From NCBI GenBank assembly GCA_964555645.1, contig CAZKTA010000012.1, positions 28,079 through 92,078 of the forward strand: a stretch of DNA of 64,000 nucleotides. Direction: 5' to 3'. This DNA comes from DTLC01 sp964555645 (GTDB lineage: Bacteria; Verrucomicrobiota; Verrucomicrobiia; Limisphaerales; DTLC01). Shown piece by piece: positions 34,923 to 45,200 of the stretch (position 1 is the stretch's first letter; each line of letters starts with the position of its first letter). The notes beneath the pieces are model-generated. The model was not told the DNA's origin. It worked only from the letters and a program-made list of their open reading frames with translations, and did not search any database. Made by a program: the position numbers and the translations under genes.

Positions 34923-37900
34923 ATGAAAACTGCTATACCATCCGTGCGGTCTTATCCTCAGATGATCTTTGTGCTGGCGCTGCTTGCTGTAATTATTTGT
35001 GCACTTTTTGGGCCTGTGTTCATGCCTGAGGTTGTGCACTTCTCAAACGACGGCCCGCTCGGCGTGCAAATGGCAGAATGGGTACGGTCACCCGCCGCCT
35101 TAACCGGCGCATGGAACGATCTGAACAGCATCGGGATAAATGCCGCTGCGTTTTCACCTTCGATTAGCACTGCGCTCAGGCTTTTGGTGGGGCCAGTTGG
35201 CTACGCGAAGTTTTACGCGCCGTTCTCGTTGCTGTTGGTCGGGTTGGGCGCATGGTTCTTTTTCAACCGGCTAGGGCTTCACCGGTTTGCATGTGTATTG
35301 GGTGCGCTGGCAGCGGTGTTGAACGGGACATTTTTCTCGACTGCGTGCTGGGGTGTAGCTGCACAAGTCATTACATTCAGCATGAACTTTATTGCCTTGG
35401 GATTAGTCGTGTCAAACAAGCCAGATACCCCTGTTACACTGCGTTATGCGCGTTTGGCCTTGGCCGGGCTTGCGGTCGGGATGGGTGTGCTCGAAGGATT
35501 CGACATCGGTGCGATATTCAGTCTGTTTACGGCGGCATTTGTGGTGTTTGCAGCACTTAATGAAGGTCTACCAACGGTTCAGCGAATCATGCGCGGTGTA
35601 AGTAACGTGGCGATAATTGCTATACTGGCGGCGTTTATTGCAGCGCAAACAATAGCTGCCATGGTCACTACACAGATCAAAGGCGTCGCCATTGCCAAAC
35701 AGACCGCGCGCGCCGGCGAAAAACACTTCGACTGGTCGGCATGGGATTGGGCAACTCAATGGAGCCTGCCGAAGATAGAGACGCTTGGTTTGTTAGTGCC
35801 AGGTCTATTCGGCTATAGAATGGATACACCTGACGGAGGCGAATATTGGGGCAAAGTTGGCCGTGACCCGGCCTGGGACAGGTACTTTGCGGGTGGACCA
35901 CTTCTCCCAAGGAGCATGCTCAGGGTGAGTTCCCCAGGTAACACAAACCTCGATACCACCGTGCAGGTCGGTCCAGACGGCAAGGTGTTGCTCCCGTTGG
36001 TTGGCGAAGTGAATGTCTTAGGCAAAAAAATCACCCAGGTCGAAGCAGAATTGGATGAACTTTATGCAGCAAAATTGCCTGGGCAAAAAGTAAACATTGA
36101 ACTGGTGCAGCCAGTCGGATTCCTGCGCTACACCGGTGGTGGTAATTACCTGGGCGCCCTGGTATGGCTGGTTGCACTTTGGGCAATTGCACAAGCATTA
36201 CGCGGGACTGCATCTGTGTTTACGCCTATCAACCGTCGGTACATCTTGTTCTGGGCAGGTGTTGCAGTGGTTGCGCTACTGCTTGCCTACGGTCGGCATG
36301 CACCGTTCTACCAGTTCTTTTATGCGTTACCGTACATGTCGGCGATACGTAATCCGACCAAATTCCTCCACGTGTTTACGTGGGCAATGCTTGTGGTGTT
36401 TGCCTATGGCGCGCACGGGCTGAGCCGGAGCTACTTGCAATCGGACGCTACCAACCTGACTGCAGCCATTGGCAGCCGATTCAAAAATTGGTGGGGCACA
36501 CGTAAAGGGTTCGACCGGAAATGGACAACCGGCCTGATCGTTGTTTCTGCAGCTAGCGTAGTTGCACTGCTGATCTATTACTCGCTCCAGCCCGAACTTG
36601 TCAGCTACCTGAAAGAAACCTATCGGCCGGGGATGCAAATAGACGAGAATTCTGTGAGATCACTCCAACAGATAGCTGCATTCAGCGTGCGGCAGGCGGG
36701 GCTTTTTGTGCTTTTCCTGCTCGCGGGTGCAGCCGTGATGATTTTCATATTCAGCGGTGTTTTTGCAGCCAGACGCGCGAAACTAGGCGCTGCGTTACTC
36801 GGGTTTGTCATGGTGCTTGATCTTGCCCGAGCCAATCACTACTGGACGGTATTTTGGGACTATAAATACAAGTACGCGTCTAACCCGGTAATCGAGCTGC
36901 TAAAAGACAAGCCATATGAGGGGCGGGTGGCAATTTTGCCGTTGCCGCTTCCAGGCCAATTGGCGCTGTTTGAGCAGTTGTACAGAATCGAGTGGGCACA
37001 GCATCATTTCCCGTATTACAACATCCAATCGCTTGACATCGTGCAAATGCCGCGCACGCCGGAAGACCTCGCAGCGTTTGAAAGTGCCATGGCACACCGC
37101 GGCGTTCAGGAAACTCTGCATCTGGTGGCGCGCCGCTGGCAGTTAACTAATACGCGGTACTTGCTCGGCTACGCGGGCTACCGGGATGCACTGAATGAAT
37201 GGCTTGACCCTGAACAACGCAGGTTCGACATCGCCATGCGGTTCGACCTTGCGTTAAAGCCCGGCGTAGAACAATTATCTAAGCTCGAAGACGTAACCGT
37301 TGTGCCTGCGACCGAAGGCGCACTGGCGTTGTTCGAGTTCAAAGGTGCACTGCCACGCGCACGCCTCTACTCAAGCTGGCAGGTTACAACTAATGACGAG
37401 GTCGCATTACAGACCATTGCCAGCCCGCAGTTCGACCCGTGGCAGACTGTTTTGGTTTGCACACCTCTGCCTGCCGGTGTGCCGGACGTAGCAACAAACC
37501 AAAATACGGGCACCGTTGAATTCCTAAGTTACGCATCCAAACGGTTAGTGCTCAAAACCGAAGCACGTGACTCATCCGTACTGTTGCTCAATGACAAGTT
37601 CGACCCGGCCTGGCAAGTGTATTTGGATGGTAAGCCCACTACACTGTTGCGCTGTAATTTCATCATGCGCGGTGTTTACGTGCCCCCAGGCTCGCATACG
37701 GTCGAATTCAGGTTCGAGCCACATGCGAAGCTTTTGTACGTGAGCCTGGCGGCAATCGCACTAGGCATCGTGTTGACGGGCATTATAGTACGTTTCGAGC
37801 AAGGCAAATCCGCCGTAGTAACACCGCCGCAAACACAACCAGCGGCATCTCCACCCCAAAAAACAAGGGTGGAAAAACCTAAAAAATACAACTCTGACGG

Positions 37901-37949
37901 CAAAGTACGATTCGGCACAGGTCAATGTCCGGGTACCACACACGGGTAA
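34923..37949 (+). CDS. YfhO-like giant membrane protein with inserted polysaccharide-export-like domain
   Basis: A 1008-residue inner-membrane protein of the YfhO (GT-C-like) group, with about 12-14 membrane segments between residues 10 and 640 and again at about 935-960. The first periplasmic loop carries HFSNDGPLG and an acidic motif. YfhO-type motifs include GLFGYRMDTPDGGEYWG, GRHAPFYQFFYALPYMSAIRNPTKF and, in the C-terminal domain, YDGK-like FDPAWQVYLDGKPT and VPPGSHTVEFRFEP. Between YFAGG and GFLRYTGGG, residues of about 330-400 resemble the Poly_export (Wza) domain: DTTVQVGPDGKVLLPLVGEV, then a helix and VNIELVQP. The family modifies teichoic acid or glycans; the function here is not known. 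Confidence 0.82.
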   Translation: MKTAIPSVRSYPQMIFVLALLAVIICALFGPVFMPEVVHFSNDGPLGVQMAEWVRSPAALTGAWNDLNSIGINAAAFSPSISTALRLLVGPVGYAKFYAPFSLLLVGLGAWFFFNRLGLHRFACVLGALAAVLNGTFFSTACWGVAAQVITFSMNFIALGLVVSNKPDTPVTLRYARLALAGLAVGMGVLEGFDIGAIFSLFTAAFVVFAALNEGLPTVQRIMRGVSNVAIIAILAAFIAAQTIAAMVTTQIKGVAIAKQTARAGEKHFDWSAWDWATQWSLPKIETLGLLVPGLFGYRMDTPDGGEYWGKVGRDPAWDRYFAGGPLLPRSMLRVSSPGNTNLDTTVQVGPDGKVLLPLVGEVNVLGKKITQVEAELDELYAAKLPGQKVNIELVQPVGFLRYTGGGNYLGALVWLVALWAIAQALRGTASVFTPINRRYILFWAGVAVVALLLAYGRHAPFYQFFYALPYMSAIRNPTKFLHVFTWAMLVVFAYGAHGLSRSYLQSDATNLTAAIGSRFKNWWGTRKGFDRKWTTGLIVVSAASVVALLIYYSLQPELVSYLKETYRPGMQIDENSVRSLQQIAAFSVRQAGLFVLFLLAGAAVMIFIFSGVFAARRAKLGAALLGFVMVLDLARANHYWTVFWDYKYKYASNPVIELLKDKPYEGRVAILPLPLPGQLALFEQLYRIEWAQHHFPYYNIQSLDIVQMPRTPEDLAAFESAMAHRGVQETLHLVARRWQLTNTRYLLGYAGYRDALNEWLDPEQRRFDIAMRFDLALKPGVEQLSKLEDVTVVPATEGALALFEFKGALPRARLYSSWQVTTNDEVALQTIASPQFDPWQTVLVCTPLPAGVPDVATNQNTGTVEFLSYASKRLVLKTEARDSSVLLLNDKFDPAWQVYLDGKPTTLLRCNFIMRGVYVPPGSHTVEFRFEPHAKLLYVSLAAIALGIVLTGIIVRFEQGKSAVVTPPQTQPAASPPQKTRVEKPKKYNSDGKVRFGTGQCPGTTHG

Positions 37950-38011
37950 CCTAGACGCCCGTCGCCACACCAAGCCAAAAAACAATCGCGCGTTTCATGT
38001 AAAGCGCTTAC

Positions 38012-38971
38012 TTGCGTTTGGCGCCCGGGTGCGGAATAGTCAAAGCCGTGCATGCAACAATCAAACAACTTGCCGAACGACTGGTTGCTTCATACAAGCA
38101 ACTCGGTGGGATAAACCATCTTGACGGTAAACCGCTACCCTCAAAGCGTGCAATAGCCGGCATTACAGAAGACATGTTGCGATTGTTGTTCCCCGGCTTT
38201 TTCGATGAGCGACCGGTCCGATTCGCCTCAATTCAGGCCGAAACTGAGTCACTACTGGGTTCTGTTGCGGCACGGCTTGAACCCGAAATTGTCAAAAGCC
38301 TCGAATACAATCCGCCTGCGAATCTCTCGGCTAGGGACGTGCGCACTTATGCACACAAGGTTACGATAGAGTTTCTGGGCGAGCTACCGCGAATTCGAGA
38401 GTTGCTCCAGACCGATACGGAAGCAGCCTACAACGGCGACCCGGCAGCGCTCAGCCGAGAAGAAGTGCTTTTGGCTTACCCGTCAATCGAGTGTGTAGCG
38501 GTACAACGGCTAGCCCATGAACTTTACAAACGCCATGTGCCACTTGTGCCGCGTATAATGACCGAATGGGCGCACTCGCGCACAGGCATGGACCTGCACC
38601 CGGGCGCAAAAATCGGGTCACACTTTTTCGTTGATCACTGCACGGGCACGGTTGTGGGCGAGACAACAGTAATTGGCAACCACGTGAAACTTTATCAGGG
38701 GGTCGGTCTGGTTGCGCGGTCGCTTTCAGCAGCAGACCAGTTGCGCGGCAAAAAACGCCATCCAACAATCGAAGACCACGTAACAATTTATGCCGGTGCT
38801 ACCATTGTTGGGGGCGAAACTGTAGTAGGCGCAGGAAGCACAATCGGCGCAAATGTGTTCTTAACGCACAGTGTGCCGCCGAACTCGCTCGTACTAGCCG
38901 AGGAGGTTCGGGTCCGCGTGCTGAGCAAGAAAGACCGCCAGAAAAAAACCGGTGATGCAGTCGAGCTGTAA
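38012..38971 (+). CDS. cysE: Serine O-acetyltransferase
   Basis: Acetylates serine with acetyl-CoA, the first step of cysteine synthesis. It has 319 residues with a helical N-terminal domain (about 20-175) and a C-terminal left-handed beta helix. Its hexapeptide turns include MDLHPGAKIGSHFFVDHCTGTVVG, TVIGNHVKLYQGVGL, HPTIEDHVTIYAGATIVGG and VVGAGSTIGANVFL. HPGAKIG, the DH pair and the H in KRHPTIED are at catalytic positions. The frame starts with TTG at 38012; GTG at 38048 (then HATIKQLAERL) is an equally good start. It is followed by a convergent gene at 39071. Confidence 0.88.
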   Translation: MRLAPGCGIVKAVHATIKQLAERLVASYKQLGGINHLDGKPLPSKRAIAGITEDMLRLLFPGFFDERPVRFASIQAETESLLGSVAARLEPEIVKSLEYNPPANLSARDVRTYAHKVTIEFLGELPRIRELLQTDTEAAYNGDPAALSREEVLLAYPSIECVAVQRLAHELYKRHVPLVPRIMTEWAHSRTGMDLHPGAKIGSHFFVDHCTGTVVGETTVIGNHVKLYQGVGLVARSLSAADQLRGKKRHPTIEDHVTIYAGATIVGGETVVGAGSTIGANVFLTHSVPPNSLVLAEEVRVRVLSKKDRQKKTGDAVEL

Positions 38972-39070
38972 CAGCAAGCATAGCGCGGGCTTGAACCGTG
39001 CCTCGCTGGCTAAGCGCGGCAACACGCACATGGCAGCCTGGCTAAAGCACCCCATAATACACAATGCCGA

Positions 39071-39784
39071 TCACGGAGTGCTGATGGATTTAAGCGCTTG
39101 CTCGAGTTGAAGCCTGAGCTGCTCGCGCTGTTGTTCAGTTGCGTCGCGTGGCACGTAAATCGGGTTGGCAAGTCGCATATGACAACGCGAGAACGGTAGC
39201 GGAATTAAAAATCTGTCCCAGCTTTTGGGACGAATTTTCCAGTCAAGATCATACGAAAACGGCACCACCGGCAGCCCAGTTACTTGCGCCAACGACATCA
39301 CACCGTCCTGAACAATGTAGCACGGGCCGCGCGGGCCGTCGGGGGTGATCGCAAGGTCATAACCGCGTTCAGCCCAACTCGTCAGCTCCAGCAATGCCTG
39401 TTGCCCGCGTCTACTGGTTGACCCACGCACAGGTTGTACGCCGAACAGCTCCAAAATTGCAGCCAGTAAACCGCCGTCTTTGCTTGCACTGACCATTGCC
39501 GCAAGCCGGTACGCAGGCGGGAACCGTTTCCCCAACCGCCGATATGCAATCAGCGATAACGCAAGCCGGTTGTGCCAGATACAAAAAATTGCCTGGCGCG
39601 GCAATTGCGATGCGATTTGGAACGTCTGCGGGTCAAACCTATATCTGAGCGTGGCCGCCACTGCGTGGACAAGGCCGAACACAACCCACGCAACCATACG
39701 TTGCAGAACAGTAGGCGCGTGCGGTACAACAACACCCGACCCATGCGCCTTTCTATGCGTGTTTGTGTTTGGCGTGTATTGCAT
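39071..39784 (-). CDS. DUF374 lysophospholipid acyltransferase-like protein
   Basis: A 237-residue protein of the DUF374 group, related to the PlsC/LPLAT acyltransferases and often found in lipid A or lipoprotein contexts. IFCIWHNRLALSLIAYRR carries the His of the catalytic HX4D-like motif (WHNR form). SASKDGGLLAAILELFGVQPVRGSTSRRG is the family's second block, and LAITPDGPRGPCYIVQDGVMSLAQ with PVVPFSYDLDWKIRPKSWDRFLIPLPF is the third. A hydrophobic helix at about 28-46 may tie it to the membrane. It overlaps ruvA by a single shared base region (TAATG), so it is translationally coupled. Confidence 0.85.
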   Translation of the reverse strand: MQYTPNTNTHRKAHGSGVVVPHAPTVLQRMVAWVVFGLVHAVAATLRYRFDPQTFQIASQLPRQAIFCIWHNRLALSLIAYRRLGKRFPPAYRLAAMVSASKDGGLLAAILELFGVQPVRGSTSRRGQQALLELTSWAERGYDLAITPDGPRGPCYIVQDGVMSLAQVTGLPVVPFSYDLDWKIRPKSWDRFLIPLPFSRCHMRLANPIYVPRDATEQQREQLRLQLEQALKSISTP

Positions 39785-40389
39785 TAACCACCTTGTTTGA
39801 GCGCCGCGCGCACAACATCTTCGACAGTGGCATGCGGGCCGACCGCACCGAGCGCTTTGCGCACTGCGTTGTATGCTTCGGGCTGTTTATAGCCGAGCGC
39901 CATCAACGCAAGCACAGCGTCATTGAGCTTTTGTTCCTCGGCAGACAGCGCGCGCTCGGCACTTGCTGCTTCCCATACACCAACGGCGCCGATTTTGTCT
40001 TTCAGTTCGACCACGATGCGTTCTGCAGTTTTTCTGCCGACACCCGAAATTTGAGAGAGCGCTCTCACATCCCCACGAGCTACCGCACCCCGAAATGCAG
40101 TCGGGTTCATCCCACTTAGAATGTTGAGTGCGATCTTGGGGCCAACACCGCTCACGGTGTTTACCAGCAATCTGAATAGGTCGCGTTCGGCTGCGGTCAT
40201 GAACCCGTACAACACATGTGCGTCTTCACGTATTGCCATGTGGATTAGCAGCTTAACTTCAGCACCGATCGGCGGTAGCTTGTCGTAGGACGATAGCGGT
40301 ATGAGCACTTCGTATCCGACACCGTTGACATCCACAGTCACGCGGGTTGGCAGTGCCTCAACAAGTTTACCCTGCAAAAAAGTGATCAT
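39784..40389 (-). CDS. ruvA: Holliday junction branch migration protein RuvA
   Basis: Binds four-way junctions and loads the RuvB motor. It is 201 residues, a normal length. Domain I has the OB fold (MITFLQGKLVEALPTRVTVDVNGVGYEVLIPL). Domain II carries two helix-hairpin-helix motifs, LFRLLVNTVSGVGPKIALNILSGM and VRALSQISGVGRKTAERIVVELKDKI. Domain III is at about 150-201 (NDAVLALMALGYKQPEAYNAVRKAL). It lies 117 bases after ruvC on the same strand. ruvB is not in the window. Confidence 0.96.
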   Translation of the reverse strand: MITFLQGKLVEALPTRVTVDVNGVGYEVLIPLSSYDKLPPIGAEVKLLIHMAIREDAHVLYGFMTAAERDLFRLLVNTVSGVGPKIALNILSGMNPTAFRGAVARGDVRALSQISGVGRKTAERIVVELKDKIGAVGVWEAASAERALSAEEQKLNDAVLALMALGYKQPEAYNAVRKALGAVGPHATVEDVVRAALKQGG

Positions 40390-40506
40390 TTTGCTCGTGT
40401 GAACCGTTCTATCGGCAAAATCGCACGTCCACTGCGCATTTGTGGAAAAACCGGCTTTTCCACGTTTACCACGTTTGCATTATCTGCAGCGGTCCTCATT
40501 GCGCGG

Positions 40507-41103
40507 TTACAACTGTTTAAACGTTGTCAACCCAAGCCGGGTTCGTTCATGTGCATAAGCCAGTGCCAACGCAAGCGCGTCTGCCGCATCCGGCTCGGGT
40601 GTGTGCGGAAGGTTTAACATGCGCTGAACCATTTTTGCCACAGCAAATTTCTGCGCTGTGCCGTGGCCTACGATGGCCAGTTTAACCTTGCGGGGTGCAA
40701 TTTCGTAAATGTTAACGCCTGCCTCGGCAACAACAGCCAGCACTGCACCGCGCGCTTCACCAATTGCCTGTGCGGTCTTCGGATTGGGACCGTAAAACAG
40801 CCCTTCCACAACGCAAACTTCGGGTCGGTGTTGGTCAAGCACAGCGCGCAGTGTGCGTGTGATACGCACCAGACAACTCGAACGTGGGCAATTCGACCGA
40901 CCTGGTGAAATTGTCCCATAGGCAAGTGCGCACAACCCGGTCTTACCGGCACGGATTACGCCGAATCCTGTCGAACGCAATGACGGATCAACCCCGATTA
41001 TAACCTGTTCGGTCCGCTGCGGTCTGTAAACAAACGACTCCCGAATACACTCTTCGGGCTTGCCGACATTTCCACCGTGTCTGCCGGCCAAACGGTCTTG
41101 CAT
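40507..41103 (-). CDS. ruvC: Crossover junction endodeoxyribonuclease RuvC
   Basis: Resolves Holliday junctions by paired nicks. The fold motifs are IIGVDPSLRSTGFGVI (first catalytic Asp), EVCVVEGLFYGPNPKTAQAIGEARGAVL (Glu), and PHTPEPDAADALALALAYAH (the two C-terminal Asp), so all four acidic residues are present. GHGTAQKFAVAKMVQRML is the DNA-contact block. Standard RuvC starts directly at IIGxD, but no start codon is available there. ATG 41103 leaves about 33 extra N-terminal residues, and the frame is open to 41157. The extension could be real or the true start could be a rarer codon. Confidence 0.93.
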   Translation of the reverse strand: MQDRLAGRHGGNVGKPEECIRESFVYRPQRTEQVIIGVDPSLRSTGFGVIRAGKTGLCALAYGTISPGRSNCPRSSCLVRITRTLRAVLDQHRPEVCVVEGLFYGPNPKTAQAIGEARGAVLAVVAEAGVNIYEIAPRKVKLAIVGHGTAQKFAVAKMVQRMLNLPHTPEPDAADALALALAYAHERTRLGLTTFKQL

Positions 41104-41257
41104 CTGTTTGAGCTGGCGCAGCGTAACACCCACAGCGGGATTTTTGCCCGGCCACAATGCGTTGCAAAGATGAAAAATGCAGACCGTGCGCGTCCGGCTC
41201 GGAGATTTTCACAGGTACATATTCGGGCGAGTGCACCAAGTGCAACACCACCCGTAC

Positions 41258-41929
41258 CTATTCAAGTGAGACAATTCCCCTTGTGATGGCGTATCGTGTT
41301 AGATCGGCAACGTTGTGAAGGTGCAACTTGCGCATCATGTTTTCGCGATGTGCTTCTACTGTTCGGACGCTCAGGTTCAACTGTGCAGCAACCTGTTTGT
41401 TGGTATAACCGTTGACGATCAAACTTAAAATCTCCAATTCGCGCGAGGTTAGTTGTGCTGGCGGACGCGTTTTCGCTTCGGCCTGGCTAACACTGTGTGT
41501 TTTTTGAAGTATTTGCGCGACCGGGTGGCAAAAGTAGGTTTGGCCGCTTGCAACTGTTTCAACCGCAGTAATCAACTCCGCCGGTGTGGTGTTTTTCAGT
41601 AAATAACCTCTCGCACCAGAACGCACCACCTGCAGTATGCACTGGTCACTGTCCTCAACTGAAAGAATCAAAACGCGCACATGCGGTGCAAGTTTGCGCA
41701 ACTGTTCTGTTACCTGCAGTCCGTTTGTCTTGGGCATGTTAATGTCCAAAAGCACCACGTCGGGTGAAAGCCGACATGCCATGCGAATGGTTTCTTCGCC
41801 CGTGCCGGCCTCGCCCACAATTTCGAACCGACTGTGCTGCTCCAGACAAATACGAACACCCTGACGCACCACCGGATGGTCGTCTGCCAGCAACAACCTG
41901 ATTTTCTTTGGGCCGTTTTCCTTTGCCAT
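41258..41929 (-). CDS. LuxR/NarL-family response regulator
   Basis: A 223-residue two-component regulator. The receiver domain (about 8-125) begins KKIRLLLADDHPVVRQGV, with the phospho-acceptor Asp in DVVLLDINMPKTNG, the switch Ser/Thr in ILILSVEDSD and the Lys in YLLKNTTPAEL. The C-terminal GerE-type helix-turn-helix is LTSRELEILSLIVNGYTNKQ, then LNLSVRTVEAHRENMMRKL. The strong ribosome site AAGAGGAGG, three bases before ATG 41929, fixes the start although the frame is open to 42157. No histidine kinase is adjacent, so it is an orphan regulator here. Confidence 0.95.
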   Translation of the reverse strand: MAKENGPKKIRLLLADDHPVVRQGVRICLEQHSRFEIVGEAGTGEETIRMACRLSPDVVLLDINMPKTNGLQVTEQLRKLAPHVRVLILSVEDSDQCILQVVRSGARGYLLKNTTPAELITAVETVASGQTYFCHPVAQILQKTHSVSQAEAKTRPPAQLTSRELEILSLIVNGYTNKQVAAQLNLSVRTVEAHRENMMRKLHLHNVADLTRYAITRGIVSLE

Positions 41930-42218
41930 CTGCCTCCTCTTGATCAGCGAAGTCTGCCGCCAGATCGGCTCGCCATTTACAGCATAGCCGGACACGTGCC
42001 AAAACCACAAAACACGAGCATAACCTGCTCTGCCGGCGAAATAAAAATCCTTTACATGCGTGGCCACAGCACAAGTAGGTGCCTTTTTTTGAAACACATG
42101 GTTGAGTCTTTGGACTCGCCGGGCCGGCATCAAAACGGCACACCAAGATGCCGCCATGTTTTTGCCGGCCCTTCGGCCGAAGCCTTACCCGCGCTTGAAG
42201 TCCCGGTCGCCAGGTACC

Positions 42219-45200
42219 TCAGTTGCGTTGCTGCTTGGATTTGCCGTTATTACCGTTTTGCTCGTCTGTGAACAAGCTTTTGAGCATTCGCATCGGTTGC
42301 AGCGGCGCAAGCAACAGTTTCGGCACATACACAGGCTCGGCCTTTGGTTCTGTGAGTGTTCCTGTGAGTCTATACTCGAAAATCTTCGCAAGCGGATAAA
42401 GCGCAGTGCTAACGAGCGGGCCGATTAACCACGTGTCGCGCAATAGCTCGGCTTCAACACGCGCATCTACTTTCTCGTGAAAATCAACGTTGCCACGGAG
42501 CTTCATCCGCAACAACGGAGCACGAAGTTCAAGGTCACTTGAACGAACCATGCCGTTTGTGATGACGAACTGTGCTCTGCCATCGGTAAATCTGCTGCGT
42601 CCAAGACCAGGTATGACGGCGTCCAGCACAGGTGAAAACACGCTAAACAATGGAACCTCCCACAAGTAGCCATCGCGCAGGTGCATCTGGCCGTGGCCTG
42701 CCCAACTCGCCCAATCAAGCGTGCTCGCCTTGTGCACGTGCAGTTGCCCTGTCAATAGCCCCTCAAGTCGGTTTGTGCGCGTTGAGATATCTTGCATCAG
42801 CAACTGTACATTCACATTTGTGAAAGCTGTATTGAATTGGAACTGCGCGCCTTCATGCGAACTGAAATCGAATTGCGCAGCCCCAGCAAGTTTGCCCGTG
42901 TAACAATCCGACTCGGTAACATTCAACTGCACAAGTTCGTCAACCCAGTGCACGCGCCCGCGTACACGAGCAAGGTTGAATCGCCACCAACGAAACGGCC
43001 CCCCATCAACGTCGAAGACAAGCCCGGCCCCAATCGTGCCATGAAATGGCACAGTGCCGTTCACACGAACATTTGGCGGCTGCACAAACCGGTATGGCGA
43101 TATTGCCTGGGCTGTCTTGGGGCCGATTGCACGTGCAACTACCATCGGGTCTGCACAGCCGCCGGCATTGTTTATGCGGACAGTTTTAGTGCCAAAATCA
43201 ACCTCGACGCTCTCGGCATTCGCAAACTGCCCGTCACACATTGCAGCCGGGTTCGAAAACACAAGCAGTTGGTTCGTAAAGAAAAGGTCTGTCCAAAAAC
43301 TCGTTACTCGCTCGCCGCGGAACGTGAAATTTGTCAGTGCCACATGACCACGAAAACCGCGCGGCAACTTTTCGGTGCGAGCACCCCACAACTCGAGCTT
43401 AACAGACGCAGGTTGCGTAATCGCGAGCAAATCCAACCTCCGCCGGGCTGTTTCATCCAGAACAGGTCGCAGCGCGCCAGGATCAACATCGCCTTCGACA
43501 CAGCAATGCATTTCGCGTGTGACATCGCTCGATACAATGCTCGCATTAACATTGCCCTCAGGACGTTTGAGGCGCAGGTCGGGCAAATGCCAGCACATGT
43601 TCGAGTAAAAAAAATGTGTGCGCGCCCAGAGCGCTTCAACGCCGCGATATGAAGCCGGACCAACTTCAATCTGGCCCGAAACCTGCAGCGTTGGCTGCAC
43701 TTCCATACGCCAGTTTGAGTGCGAGTTTGTCCACGCAGGCAGTGCAAATGCGCCGTACCCGGCAAGCTTGGGTGGTGTTTCCCATTCAAAGTTGGCAAGC
43801 CACCTGCGCGTACCCTCTGTAAGAAGCGGTGCTACTGCTCGAATATCGAAATCCGAATCAAAGGCAAACTCGGCACGGCGCGTTGTAGTATCTACCCCTA
43901 GCCAACCGCGAACTGCGCCCGTGTCAAATTGCGCAGTCAAATTACTCAGCACAATCGCCGGCGTAGACCAGCCAAAGTTAAACGCAACTGTTTCGACAGG
44001 CAGGTTTGTTGAGGCAACGCCGGCCAGCTCGACTCGGCTTTTCAACGTCACCGCCGCAAAGCGAGCACCCCACACCAAATTCGTCCTTTGGTCAAGCTGT
44101 TTGTGTGTTAAGGTCCTTTGAAGCTCGATGTTTGCCTTTGCACTACGGGCCTCGCCGAACCGCGTTTTCACCCCGGCAAGGTGCACGGTGCCGCCGATTG
44201 AGGTTGGCATCGGGTTTGTGGCAAAGTGCTCGCACTGCACAGCGATATTGAGCTGGTCAACCTGTGCGTATCTGGTGACGATTGCTCGTGCACTCAGGTC
44301 AACGTCACTATGTAAAGCCTCCGGACCAGTCTCGGCAACCGACCAGTTAATCTGCAGCGAAGTGTCGGTTGCGGTGGCCCATTTATGTTTTGCACTGCCA
44401 ACCTGCAACTGCAGCTTTGCTACTGGTTCCCCACCATGGCCAGCCAGGTCGTTGATCCGCAATGTCATGGTCGCATTCGAAAGCGCGCCCCACGGTGTTT
44501 CAGCACCTTCAATCGCAACCACTAACAGGCCGGTCAGGCTCTTTGGCTTGCGTGCGTCATACCCGAAATCCACGTGCACAACAGGCGCGCCATCAAACCT
44601 GATCTGCTCCAACAGCGTCACCAGTTTCCAAAGGTTCAGTTCGAGTTGTGCAGTTGCCTTTTCAACGCGCGGTTTTTCTGCCTCGAGCGCTGCGGATGCG
44701 TTTGTAAGCAAACCGACCAGGCGCAGTTTTATCCCTGCAAAATCTGCTTCGCATCGGCGCACCGTCCAACGTTTAAGTCCTTTGAACTCTGTCTGGAATT
44801 GCAGATCACGCACTTCAATCGTTTTTTGCGGTCGGTTGGTCGGTGCCACAATACAAAAAAGCCTCCCATCATGAACAACAAGTTTCCGGAGTGCAAAACG
44901 CGGTCTTGCGAGCACAGGACAAACCGGGTGCAGCTCAACTGCACTGGCTGAAAAACTTGCCTCGGGCCTGCCACCAACGCGGTTTGCGCGCACTTTTTCA
45001 GCCACTATTCCACATCGAAAACTCAGCCGGACACGCTCAACCTCAGTTTCAAGTCCGCGCATGCGCAACTGCTCAAGCAAGCGTTGCTTGAGAAAACCGG
45101 GTAGCCCGACGCGGTTCAGGTATAACCCAGCACAGACAATACACAGCACAACCGCAAGGCCAGTTATACGTATAATGCGAAAGAGCCGCCGGCCCGGCTT

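Noticed and set aside
42792..43652. Plus-strand 286-codon open frame
   Set aside because: Antisense to the AsmA-like gene; no hydrophobic core pattern or family motif.
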